Shown here piece after piece: positions 1-6,695 of a DNA stretch of 42,631 nucleotides. The DNA comes from Eubacteriales bacterium (GTDB lineage Bacteria; Bacillota; Clostridia; Lachnospirales; Lachnospiraceae): the NCBI GenBank assembly GCA_030527715.1, contig JAUNAF010000011.1, positions 1-42,631 on the forward strand, read 5' to 3'. The notes under the pieces are model-generated. The model was not told where the DNA came from and did no database searches. It worked only from the letters and a program-made list of their open reading frames with translations. How positions within the stretch are numbered: position 1 is the first letter of the stretch; every line of letters begins with the position of its first letter. The position numbers and the translations under genes were made by a program.

Positions 1-54
1 CCGCACGTACGGATCTGTGAGGGGCTAGGATTGTAAGGTCCTAGTCTACTCGAC
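1..54 (+). mobile_element. 3' end of a group II intron (domains V-VI), truncated by the window edge
   Basis: The first 15 bases match the 3' strand of a group II intron domain V (the CGCACGTACGG pattern). Bases 19-51 fold as domain VI: GAG 19-21 pairs with CTC 49-51, then a long stem runs from 22-32 to 37-47 with loop GTAA 33-36. A48 is left unpaired on the 3' side, six nucleotides before the predicted 3' splice site after C54 (ending GAC). A bulged branch-point A a few bases from a 3' AY end is the hallmark of these ribozymes. The reverse-transcriptase/maturase ORF and the remaining domains would lie upstream, outside the window. Confidence 0.8.
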
Positions 55-104
55 TATAGTCATTGAATTTAAGCACATGCTGAATTCTTCACTATCTGTT
101 CTTA

Positions 105-322
105 GGCTCCTGAGCCAGAGGGAACTATCAGCCACCCTCTGGGCCTGGCCTTGATAGGGTTCTCAGATAATGCTAAACTGTCAGATTCTGACGGAAATTC
201 AAACAATCTGTTCTTGAGTTCTTCGCCGTCGGGATATGAATACCCAGGCATTATCTGAGGTTCATGTCAAGGCTGGCGTTCGTGACCATCACAGTTGGCT
301 ATTACTAATGAGCACGAATTAG
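105..322. other. Structured non-coding segment, possibly an RNA
   Basis: This part of the 818-base gene-poor left end is rich in inverted repeats. GGCTC 105-109 faces GAGCC 112-116. CCAGAGGG 115-122 pairs perfectly with CCCTCTGG 135-142. CTCAGATAATGC 162-173 pairs perfectly with GCATTATCTGAG 248-259, and weaker complementarity continues outward. GTCAG 180-184 pairs with CTGAC 188-192, TTCGTG 279-284 with CACGAA 313-318. Several helices compete, so no single fold is asserted. It begins just after the group II intron, so it may be an exon of a structured RNA or a remnant of the element carrying the intron. I do not recognise a known RNA family, and the strand is unknown. Confidence 0.4.
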
Positions 323-451
323 TTGTTTTCAGCGGACTCTGGGTGATCAATCTCTCTGGGTTCTAACAACAGGTCACTATAAACGAAATGTCATAAATGA
401 AATATGGTCTTTTTGAATGTAAACTTGTCCTTGACAAGGGGGACAATTCAA

Positions 452-537
452 TTGATCTGAAATTGAAAACTGGAATTCAGGTCAAGAGAATGCCCTGAAA
501 TGCTTGACCTGGAAATGAAAAATGAAATCTGGATCAA
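452..537 (+). repeat. Two 34-nt imperfect palindromes, 52-nt period (left copy)
   Basis: Unit L1 is 452-485 (TTGATCTG...CAGGTCAA) and unit L2 is 504-537 (TTGACCTG...TGGATCAA). Each is exactly 34 nt and they are separated by an 18-nt spacer (486-503). The reverse complement of L1 matches the third unit of the right-end array at 42600 in 29 of 34 positions, so the two arrays are the same family in opposite orientation. A shorter palindrome, TTGTCC 425-430 with GGACAA 441-446, lies just upstream and may be a decayed neighbour. Confidence 0.75.
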
Positions 538-590
538 TGCACGGCGAATGATTCAGAAAAATTGGGACTGTAAAAATCAGATAAATATGC

Positions 591-648
591 AAGGGAGCTG
601 ATGCTCCATAGATATGACGATCACATCTATGGAGCATCGGCTCCCTTT
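591..648. repeat. Long terminator-like hairpin, member of a repeated hairpin family
   Basis: Bases 591-613 pair with 625-647 in a stem of about 23 bp with one G-T pair; the loop is 614-624 and a short T-rich tail (TATGTTTT) follows. It could terminate transcription entering from the left or act on both strands. Its right half (620-643) recurs with one mismatch at 32438-32461, in the hairpin after the SH3 gene, which points to a dispersed hairpin repeat. Confidence 0.7.
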
Positions 649-778
649 ATGTTTTATCAGTCATGTAATTCACGATATGCATTTCCACAACTGAAAATGT
701 TGTTAAAGTTGTATGGTACAAATATACAATAATGTTCGAAAATGATGCGAAAAATGGATACATTACATAAAAAAGGTA

Positions 779-807
779 TTGCACATCGGCATAATATCTG
801 CTATAAT
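779..807 (+). promoter_or_regulatory. Sigma-A-type promoter of the sugar ABC operon
   Basis: TTGCAC at 779-784, 17-nt spacer, perfect TATAAT at 802-807. Transcription should begin near 814, giving a leader of about 60 nt before the binding-protein start at 873. A palindrome TTGTAT-N9-ATACAA at 709-729 lies about 50 bases upstream and could be an additional regulator site. Confidence 0.8.
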
Positions 808-826
808 GTACCCAACTTGTGAAAAG

Positions 827-843
827 CTGTACAAAATGTACAG
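827..843 (+). promoter_or_regulatory. Candidate operator, CTGTACA-AAA-TGTACAG
   Basis: A perfect 7-bp inverted repeat around a 3-bp centre lies at about +14 to +30 of the predicted transcript, a position where a bound repressor would block elongation or initiation. Sugar-responsive LacI or GntR-type repressors use palindromes of this size. No regulator gene is in the window, so the binding protein is unknown. Confidence 0.5.
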
Positions 844-872
844 TAAAAATACAAACAGGAGGTTGTTGTATT

Positions 873-1802
873 ATGAAAAGAAGAGCTATGAGAATTGCTG
901 TGATCGCAGCAGCTATGACTGCATTTGCAGGCATGGGCGCATCCGCTGAAGGACGTAAGATCGGTTATACCTGTATGGATGGTACAAACCCGTTCTTCGT
1001 TGCACTGGAAGGTGCTATCAGAGAAGTTGTTGAGGCAAACGGTGATGAGCTGATCTCCGTTGACCCGGGTAATGATTCCAATAAGCAGATCGACCAGGTT
1101 GAGGATCTGATTTCTCAGAATATCGATCTTATGTTCGTAAACCCGGTAGATGCTGACGGTATTATCCCGGCTCTGGATGCTCTGAAAGAGGCAGATATTC
1201 CGATGTTCGGTTTTGATACACAGGTTGGCGATATGAGCTACCTTGTATCCTATGCAGGATCTGATAACTACAACGCTGGTTATGTATGCGGCGAAGACCT
1301 TGCAAAGAAGGTTCCGGATGGTGGAGATATCCTGGTTCTGGATTCCCCGACCATGCAGTCTGTAGTAGACAGAACAAATGGTTTCCTCGATGCGATCGAG
1401 AAATCCGGCGTTACCTTTAACGTAGTTGGACAGCAGGATGCTCAGGGTAACCAGCAGGTAGCTAACGAGAAGGCAACTGACCTTCTGACCGCTAACCCGG
1501 ATGTAGTAGCTATCTTCGGCGGAAATGATCCGACAGCACTTGGTGCATACGCAGCAGCTGATGCAGCAGGCGTTACTCCGCTGATCTACGGCGTTGACGG
1601 TTCTCCGGATGTTAAGGCACTCCTTGCAGATACCATCCTTGAAGGTACCGGCGCTCAGTCTCCGATCACCATCGGTAAGACCATCGCTGAGACCGCTTAT
1701 GCTTGGCTGGACGGTGAGGAAGTTGAGTCATTTATTCCGATCGAGACCTTCCTTGTAACCGCAGACAACGTAGCAGACTATGGCACAGACGGCTGGCAGT
1801 AA
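873..1802 (+). CDS. Sugar ABC transporter substrate-binding protein, RbsB-like
   Basis: A 309-residue periplasmic-binding-protein-like domain of the ribose/galactose class (Peripla_BP_4 type). It would capture a sugar outside the membrane and pass it to the permease two genes downstream. The start at 873 is chosen because ACAGGAGG ends nine bases before it; the longer reading frame from 819 lacks such a site. Residues 1-25 form a signal peptide (MKRRAMRIAV, hydrophobic core, ASA before E26). The mature part begins with the family's IGYTCMDGTNPFF strand and carries the NPVDADG and GGNDPTALGAYAA motifs. There is no lipobox cysteine, which is unusual for a Gram-positive binding protein. Codon use is strongly biased, suggesting high expression. 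The ligand cannot be read from the sequence; pentoses are plausible given the nearby ribulokinase-like gene. Confidence 0.9.
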   Translation: MKRRAMRIAVIAAAMTAFAGMGASAEGRKIGYTCMDGTNPFFVALEGAIREVVEANGDELISVDPGNDSNKQIDQVEDLISQNIDLMFVNPVDADGIIPALDALKEADIPMFGFDTQVGDMSYLVSYAGSDNYNAGYVCGEDLAKKVPDGGDILVLDSPTMQSVVDRTNGFLDAIEKSGVTFNVVGQQDAQGNQQVANEKATDLLTANPDVVAIFGGNDPTALGAYAAADAAGVTPLIYGVDGSPDVKALLADTILEGTGAQSPITIGKTIAETAYAWLDGEEVESFIPIETFLVTADNVADYGTDGWQ

Positions 1803-1837
1803 GACAGAGCAGTAATCGGATAGCAGTATGAATGAAT

Positions 1838-1884
1838 GGGGGTTGTTGCAAAATGGATACTGATTTGCGACAGCCTCCTGTTTT
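1838..1884 (+). terminator. Intra-operon attenuator/terminator after the binding-protein gene
   Basis: Bases 1838-1852 pair with 1864-1878 in a 15-bp stem (three wobble pairs), loop 1853-1863, followed by TGTTTTATT. It sits between the binding protein and the ATPase. Partial termination or 3'-end stabilisation here would give more binding protein than membrane components, a common arrangement in such importers. Confidence 0.7.
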
Positions 1885-1921
1885 ATTGCAGAGAAGGATA
1901 GAAATAGACAGGTGGTGACAT

Positions 1922-3406
1922 TTGGTGAGTGAGTATTTACTGGAAATGAAGGGGATCGATAAATCCTTCCCCGGTGTCAAGGCGCTGCAGAAAGTAGATC
2001 TCCAGCTGAAGGCAGGAGAGGTGCATGCACTGCTCGGTGAGAATGGTGCCGGCAAGTCTACCCTGATCAAGGTTCTGGGAGGCATTTATCATGCAGAGGC
2101 CGGTGAGATCTTCATTGAGGGACAGCAGACAGTCATCGACGGAGTAACCGCTGCGAGAAACGCAGGTATCTCCATCGTGCATCAGGAGCTGGTGCTGGTG
2201 CCGTACATGACAGTTGCGGAGAATATTTTCCTCGGCCGTGAGCCGGGAACAAAGCTGAATGTAAAGCGTACGCAGATGGTGAAGGAAGCGCAGGAGCTTC
2301 TGGACAGGTACGAAATGAACATTCAGGCAGATACACTGGTAGAGCATCTGACGATCGCGCAGCAGCAGATGGTTGAGATCGTGAAAGCGATCTCTGTAAA
2401 CGCAAAGATTCTGGTTATGGATGAGCCGACTTCCTCCATTTCGGATAAGGAGGTAAACTTCCTCTTCAACACGATCCGTACATTGACGAAGCAGGGGGTA
2501 GGAATCATCTATATTTCCCATAAGATGAGTGAGCTGGAAGAGATCTGTGACCGTGTGACCGTTATGCGTGACGGTCAGACAGTAGGTACACGAGTGGTCA
2601 AGGAGACGACCAAGGACGAGCTGATCGCTCTGATGGTTGGACGTGAACTGACCAATTACTATGTAAGAGACTTTGTGAAGCCAGGTGAGGTAGTGCTGAA
2701 ATGTGAGCATATCTCCGACGGCAAGATGGCAAAGGATGCCAGCTTTGAACTGAGAAAGGGTGAGATCCTCGGATTTGCCGGACTGGTCGGAGCGGGCAGA
2801 AGTGAGACAATGAAGGCTTTATTCGGATTGACGCCGGGCTCAACAGGAGATGTTTACGTAAAGGGCAAGAAGGCAGAGATCCACTCTCCGATCGATGCGT
2901 TGAAATATGGTATCGCACTGGTACCGGAGAGCAGAAAAACAGAAGGTCTGTATCAGGTGCAGAGTGTAAAATACAATTCCACGATTCAGGTACTGAAGCA
3001 GTTTATCAGCAAACTGATGGTAAATCGCCGCAAGGAAGAGGAGATTACGCAGAAATACATTGATCTGATGAGAACCAAGACTCCGAATCAGGAACAGACG
3101 ATAGGAAATCTTTCCGGTGGAAACCAGCAAAAGGTAATGATCGGCCGCTGGCTGGCGACGGATCCGGATATCCTGATCCTGGATGAGCCGACACGAGGTG
3201 TCGATGTCGGTGCAAAGGCTGAGATCTATTCCATCATGAATGATCTGACAAAGACAGGTGTGTCCATCATCATGATCTCTTCAGAGATGCCTGAGATCAT
3301 CAATATGAGTGACCGTGTTTACGTTATGAATGACGGCCGTGTCACCGGATGTCTCGATCATGACACTGTTACTCAGGAGAGAATCATGCAGATGGCTGCA
3401 AAATAA
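1922..3406 (+). CDS. Sugar ABC transporter ATP-binding protein, double-domain (RbsA/MglA type)
   Basis: A 494-residue protein with two fused nucleotide-binding domains that powers import by the neighbouring permease. Domain 1 has Walker A GENGAGKST (about residues 39-47), the H-loop region, a degenerate signature (LTIAQQQ) and Walker B ILVMDEPTS. Domain 2 has a degenerate Walker A (GLVGAGRSE, about 286), a full signature LSGGNQQK (about 397) and Walker B ILILDEPT. This asymmetry, with one canonical and one degenerate ATP site, is typical of carbohydrate uptake transporter 2 ATPases. A TTG start at 1922 is used, preceded by AGGTGG at 1910-1915; the in-frame GTG at 1925 is an equally possible start. 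The gene follows an attenuator and precedes the permease by 36 bases. Confidence 0.93.
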   Translation: MVSEYLLEMKGIDKSFPGVKALQKVDLQLKAGEVHALLGENGAGKSTLIKVLGGIYHAEAGEIFIEGQQTVIDGVTAARNAGISIVHQELVLVPYMTVAENIFLGREPGTKLNVKRTQMVKEAQELLDRYEMNIQADTLVEHLTIAQQQMVEIVKAISVNAKILVMDEPTSSISDKEVNFLFNTIRTLTKQGVGIIYISHKMSELEEICDRVTVMRDGQTVGTRVVKETTKDELIALMVGRELTNYYVRDFVKPGEVVLKCEHISDGKMAKDASFELRKGEILGFAGLVGAGRSETMKALFGLTPGSTGDVYVKGKKAEIHSPIDALKYGIALVPESRKTEGLYQVQSVKYNSTIQVLKQFISKLMVNRRKEEEITQKYIDLMRTKTPNQEQTIGNLSGGNQQKVMIGRWLATDPDILILDEPTRGVDVGAKAEIYSIMNDLTKTGVSIIMISSEMPEIINMSDRVYVMNDGRVTGCLDHDTVTQERIMQMAAK

Positions 3407-3442
3407 GATTGTATTTTCATAATAGGTAGGAGGCGTAATTTC

Positions 3443-4411
3443 ATGGCAACCAGAGTGAAAAACGGAATTGTCAAGTATTTTAAAGATAATATCGGTATTA
3501 TCATTGCCCTGCTGGCAATGTGTATCTTCCTGGTGATCTATCCGAGAACCAGCAGTACATTCCTTACACAGAAGAATATCTTCAATATCCTTCGTCAGAA
3601 TTCAACAAACCTGTTCCTGGCAACCGGTATGACCATGGTCATCATCCTTGGCGGAATCGAACTGTCTGTCGGATCGGTCATCGCTCTTTCCGGATGTGTG
3701 GCTGCGATCTGTGCAGTAAACCTCGGACTTCCTGAGTGGGTGGGATTCCTTGCAGCACTCGGTGTCGGCGCAGCAGTAGGTATCTTCAATGGTTTTGTCA
3801 TCAGTATGACAGATATCCCGCCGTTCATCGTAACACTTGCATCTATGAACATCACGAAGGGTATCGCACTGGTACTTACCGGCGGTGCACCGATTCGATG
3901 CATGACAGATGTCTTCAAATTCCCGGGTGCAGGCTATGTCTTCAAAGTAGTTCCGACACCGGTAGTTCTGATGCTGATCATCTTTGTGATCGCAAGTCTG
4001 ATGATCAACAGAACACAGCTTGGACGTCATATGTATGCCGTAGGCGGAAATGCTCAGGCAGCAAAATTCTCCGGTATCAACGTTAAGAAGGTGAAATTCA
4101 TCATCTACACTTACACAGGACTTATGGCAGGTCTGGCAGGTATCGTAACCGCATCCAGACTGTACTCCGGTCAGCCGACCGCAGGTGACGGCGCTGAGAT
4201 GGATGCCATCGCAGCAGTAGTAGTCGGCGGTACCTCCATGAGCGGTGGTTCCGGAAGAATCGGCGGCACCCTGATCGGTGTGCTGATCATCGGTGTACTG
4301 AACAATGGACTGAACCTGATGGGTGTGGATTCCAACTGGCAGTATATCGTAAAAGGTATGGTTATCCTTCTTGCGGTATATGTTGACTGGATCAGAAGCA
4401 GAAGAAGATAA
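3443..4411 (+). CDS. Sugar ABC transporter permease, RbsC-like
   Basis: A 322-residue polytopic membrane protein of the branched-chain/ribose permease family (BPD_transp_2). It forms the channel for the sugar released by the binding protein. About eight to ten hydrophobic segments are visible, starting with IGIIIALLAMCIFLVIY. Family hallmarks include the NILRQNSTNLFLATGMTMVIILGGIELSVGS region (quoted in part: GGIELSVGS), a GTSMSGGSGRIGGTLIGV loop and the C-terminal NWQYIVKG segment. The ATG at 3443 follows AGGAGG (3428-3433) by nine bases. It completes the importer; only seven bases follow before the next predicted start. Confidence 0.93.
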   Translation: MATRVKNGIVKYFKDNIGIIIALLAMCIFLVIYPRTSSTFLTQKNIFNILRQNSTNLFLATGMTMVIILGGIELSVGSVIALSGCVAAICAVNLGLPEWVGFLAALGVGAAVGIFNGFVISMTDIPPFIVTLASMNITKGIALVLTGGAPIRCMTDVFKFPGAGYVFKVVPTPVVLMLIIFVIASLMINRTQLGRHMYAVGGNAQAAKFSGINVKKVKFIIYTYTGLMAGLAGIVTASRLYSGQPTAGDGAEMDAIAAVVVGGTSMSGGSGRIGGTLIGVLIIGVLNNGLNLMGVDSNWQYIVKGMVILLAVYVDWIRSRRR

Positions 4412-4418
4412 TAGAAAT

Positions 4419-6005
4419 ATGTGGAAGTCAAAGAATAGTATGCACAGCACAGCTGTGCATACTGCATTTATAACAGGAATATTGATTCACTCTTTCCGTC
4501 TGACTCATGTGATCCATAATATGGATAATGTGCTTGCCTTGCCGGAAGGACTTGGGGTAGGTATTGAATCAGGAAGATGGATGCTTCAGCTGCTGAAAGA
4601 TATTCTGAAAGTGATTGGATTTTCTTATAATCTTCCGATCGCAGCAGGAGGATTCTTTCTGGCATGCATTTCATTAGCAGCCGGATTGACAGCGGAGCTG
4701 TATCAGTGTAAAAACAGACGGACGGCAGGAATGATTGCAGTCCTGTTTGTCTGTTTTCCGACGGTCTCTGCAACGATGGTCTATAATTTCACCCTAATAC
4801 CGTATGGCATAGGAATCTTGCTTTCCGTCGCAGCAGTGTGGGTGTATGCGCATTGTCACTGTCCGATCATCTGGTCTGCGATATGTATCGCTGTTTCATT
4901 GGGATGTTATCAGGGATATCTGCCGCTCAGTATCAGCATGTTTGTGGTGATACTGCTGAAGGAGACTGTCAGCGGTAAAGAAGTATGTTATATTTTGAAA
5001 AAAGGAATGACCTATGCGGCAGGACTTTTATTGGGACTGGGCATGTATTTCGTGTGTCTGAAGATGCTGCTGCACTATTATCAGAAAGAACTCAGTGACT
5101 ATCGAGGGATCAATACTATGGGGCAGCTGAATCACGGAGCACTGCCTGACCTCATAAGAGAAATATATCGTCAGTTTTTTGTGCTGCCGTATGGCAATAC
5201 GAAAGGGATAGTCAGTTGTTCACCGCTGCGGTATGCTTATCTTATCTGTATTCTTCTGACTGTGCTTCTGATCGTTTTAACAGCTGTACAACATCGTATT
5301 CGCCTGTCCTCTCTGCTGCTGACGGTGATCCTGTGTGCGGTCTATCCAATTGCGGTAAAATTTATCATAATTATGGGACAGGATCCGTACACAGATACCC
5401 TGGTCAGCTATGCATCGGTCATGGTTCCTTGTACACCACTGATTCTTTTAGCGGAGGTACAGGAGATGAAGTCAGATTTCTTGGAAAAAATAAGGCGATA
5501 CGGTAAAAAATGTGCAGAAGTTTCCGTGATCGTTCTGATTTTTTTCTATATATATTCGGCGAATCTGAACTATATTTCCGTGTATTCTGCGAACAGACAG
5601 GTGGAGGGCTATCTGAACAATCTGGTCAGCCAGGTGAGGATGACAGAGGGATTTACGACTGACAAGGAGAGGGTATGCATTGGAGAAATCTCTGATCCGA
5701 TGTTAGAATTTATCTGGACAGAGGGCAGTGTCTACCGTGGAGCGGCATCTACAAAGGATTTTCTGCGATGTTACTCCACAAAATTCTGGCTGAAAAATGT
5801 GCTGGGTTATCAGATCATCTTTGCTGATGAGGAAAAATCTGAGAAAGTACTTCAAAGACCGGAAGTGCAGCAGATGCCTTGTTGGCCGAATTATGGATCT
5901 GTAAAAGTGATGGAAGATGTAATCGTCATAAAATTCGAGGATGCAGAGAAGGTTAGCAGCTGGAATCAGGAACCTAGTGATTTGGTAAAGGCATTTCTGG
6001 ATTGA
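4419..6005 (+). CDS. GtrII-like polytopic membrane glycosyltransferase
   Basis: About 528 residues with many hydrophobic segments and a soluble C-terminal part after about residue 400. The N-terminal layout (an initial membrane helix, a loop with ESGRWMLQLLKDI, then FPTVSATMVYNFTLIPYGIGILL and GCYQGYLPLSIS) resembles the glucosyltransferase GtrII family, which transfers sugar from a lipid carrier to a surface glycan. The start is uncertain: ATG 4419 has only a weak ribosome site, ATG 4440 is also possible, and a TTG at 4371 would overlap the permease. An 11-bp perfect hairpin (4438-4462) falls in its first codons. The gene is more AT-rich than its neighbours, which may mean later acquisition. 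Its position just after the permease suggests co-transcription, but a functional link with sugar import is not evident. Confidence 0.7.
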   Translation: MWKSKNSMHSTAVHTAFITGILIHSFRLTHVIHNMDNVLALPEGLGVGIESGRWMLQLLKDILKVIGFSYNLPIAAGGFFLACISLAAGLTAELYQCKNRRTAGMIAVLFVCFPTVSATMVYNFTLIPYGIGILLSVAAVWVYAHCHCPIIWSAICIAVSLGCYQGYLPLSISMFVVILLKETVSGKEVCYILKKGMTYAAGLLLGLGMYFVCLKMLLHYYQKELSDYRGINTMGQLNHGALPDLIREIYRQFFVLPYGNTKGIVSCSPLRYAYLICILLTVLLIVLTAVQHRIRLSSLLLTVILCAVYPIAVKFIIIMGQDPYTDTLVSYASVMVPCTPLILLAEVQEMKSDFLEKIRRYGKKCAEVSVIVLIFFYIYSANLNYISVYSANRQVEGYLNNLVSQVRMTEGFTTDKERVCIGEISDPMLEFIWTEGSVYRGAASTKDFLRCYSTKFWLKNVLGYQIIFADEEKSEKVLQRPEVQQMPCWPNYGSVKVMEDVIVIKFEDAEKVSSWNQEPSDLVKAFLD

Positions 6006-6008
6006 GAA

Positions 6009-6057
6009 AAACGGGAAGCTGCCGCAAAATGATTGATTTTGCGGCAGCTTCCCGTTT
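6009..6057. terminator. Bidirectional terminator between convergent genes
   Basis: A perfect 22-bp stem (6009-6030 with 6036-6057) and a 5-nt loop lie between the GtrII-like gene and dtd. The stem ends are A-rich on the left and T-rich on the right, so it can serve both strands. Confidence 0.9.
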
Positions 6058-6071
6058 AGCAGATTCTGCAG

Positions 6072-6527
6072 TTAAAGAGGGAAAAGTTCTTCTGAATCGT
6101 ACATGATGGAAAACGGTCCGTCGTTGATCAGTGCGACTGACATATCCGCACCGAACTCACCATGCTCGACCACCGGAACGCTCTTGCGGCACTGCTCCAG
6201 GAAATATTCGTACAATTCTTCTGCATGCTGTGCAGAACCTGCGCGGGTGAAGCTCGGACGGTTGCCCTTTCGGCAGTCGGCGTAGAGGGTGAACTGGCTG
6301 ACGACGAGAAGCTCGCCTTCGACATCCGCAAGACTGCGGTTGGTCTTTCCGTTCTCATCCTCGAAGATACGGGCTCCGAGTACTTTTTTGATCATTTTAT
6401 CTGCGACAGCAGTGTCGTCTTCATTGCAGACACCGAGGAGGATCAGCAGTCCCTGATGGATCTGGCCGATGATAGTTCCGTCTACAGTGACACTGGCGTC
6501 TTTTACTCTCTGTACAAAACAACGCAT
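6072..6527 (-). CDS. dtd: D-aminoacyl-tRNA deacylase
   Basis: A 151-residue cytosolic enzyme that hydrolyses D-amino acids (and glycine mischarged on tRNA-Ala) from tRNA, protecting translation fidelity. The start [17 protein letters not shown] matches the family N-terminus. The two active-site motifs are present: SQFTLYA at residues 77-83, and NDGPFS at 135-140, the counterpart of the usual NxGPVT with conservative changes. The full family length is reached. A ribosome site (AAAGGA) precedes the ATG, and a minus-strand promoter lies at 6563-6591. The gene stands alone, convergent with the GtrII-like gene and divergent from the araB-like gene. Confidence 0.95.
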   Translation of the reverse strand: MRCFVQRVKDASVTVDGTIIGQIHQGLLILLGVCNEDDTAVADKMIKKVLGARIFEDENGKTNRSLADVEGELLVVSQFTLYADCRKGNRPSFTRAGSAQHAEELYEYFLEQCRKSVPVVEHGEFGADMSVALINDGPFSIMYDSEELFPL

Positions 6528-6562
6528 GTTTTTGATGTCCTTTCTTTTGATAATGCGCTTCC

Positions 6563-6591
6563 ATTATAATCGAAGATCCGCAAACCGTGAA
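6563..6591 (-). promoter_or_regulatory. Predicted dtd promoter
   Basis: On the minus strand TTCACG (6586-6591), a 17-nt spacer, and TATAAT (6563-6568). It points toward dtd and lies back-to-back with the kinase promoter at 6602-6630. Confidence 0.65.
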
Positions 6592-6601
6592 GACAGAAAT
6601 A

Positions 6602-6630
6602 TTGCACGGTCGGCAGAAAAATGGTAAAAT
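6602..6630 (+). promoter_or_regulatory. Predicted promoter of the araB-like gene
   Basis: TTGCAC at 6602-6607, 17-nt spacer, TAAAAT at 6625-6630. The -35 hexamer is identical to that of the sugar ABC operon. The CTGTACA palindrome seen there is not present here. Confidence 0.65.
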
Positions 6631-6695
6631 GGAAGAAAGTGAGTCGCAAAGAGCAACACCGGAGAAAGTATGGAAGGTATTACAAGGGGGTTACT

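Noticed and set aside
102-251. A 49-codon minus-strand ORF over the structured left segment (MPGYSYPDGEELKN...)
   Set aside because: There is no ribosome binding site or family resemblance, and the region is explained better by strong inverted repeats. A remnant of a gene cannot be excluded.
820-833. Catabolite-responsive element (cre) at the importer promoter
   Set aside because: The match to the cre consensus fails at the central CG and in the right half; the overlapping perfect CTGTACA palindrome explains the sequence better.
819-872. Longer N-terminus for the sugar-binding protein
   Set aside because: The extension would put 18 residues, including three cysteines, before the signal peptide, has no ribosome site, and would cover the operator and the AGGAGG site.
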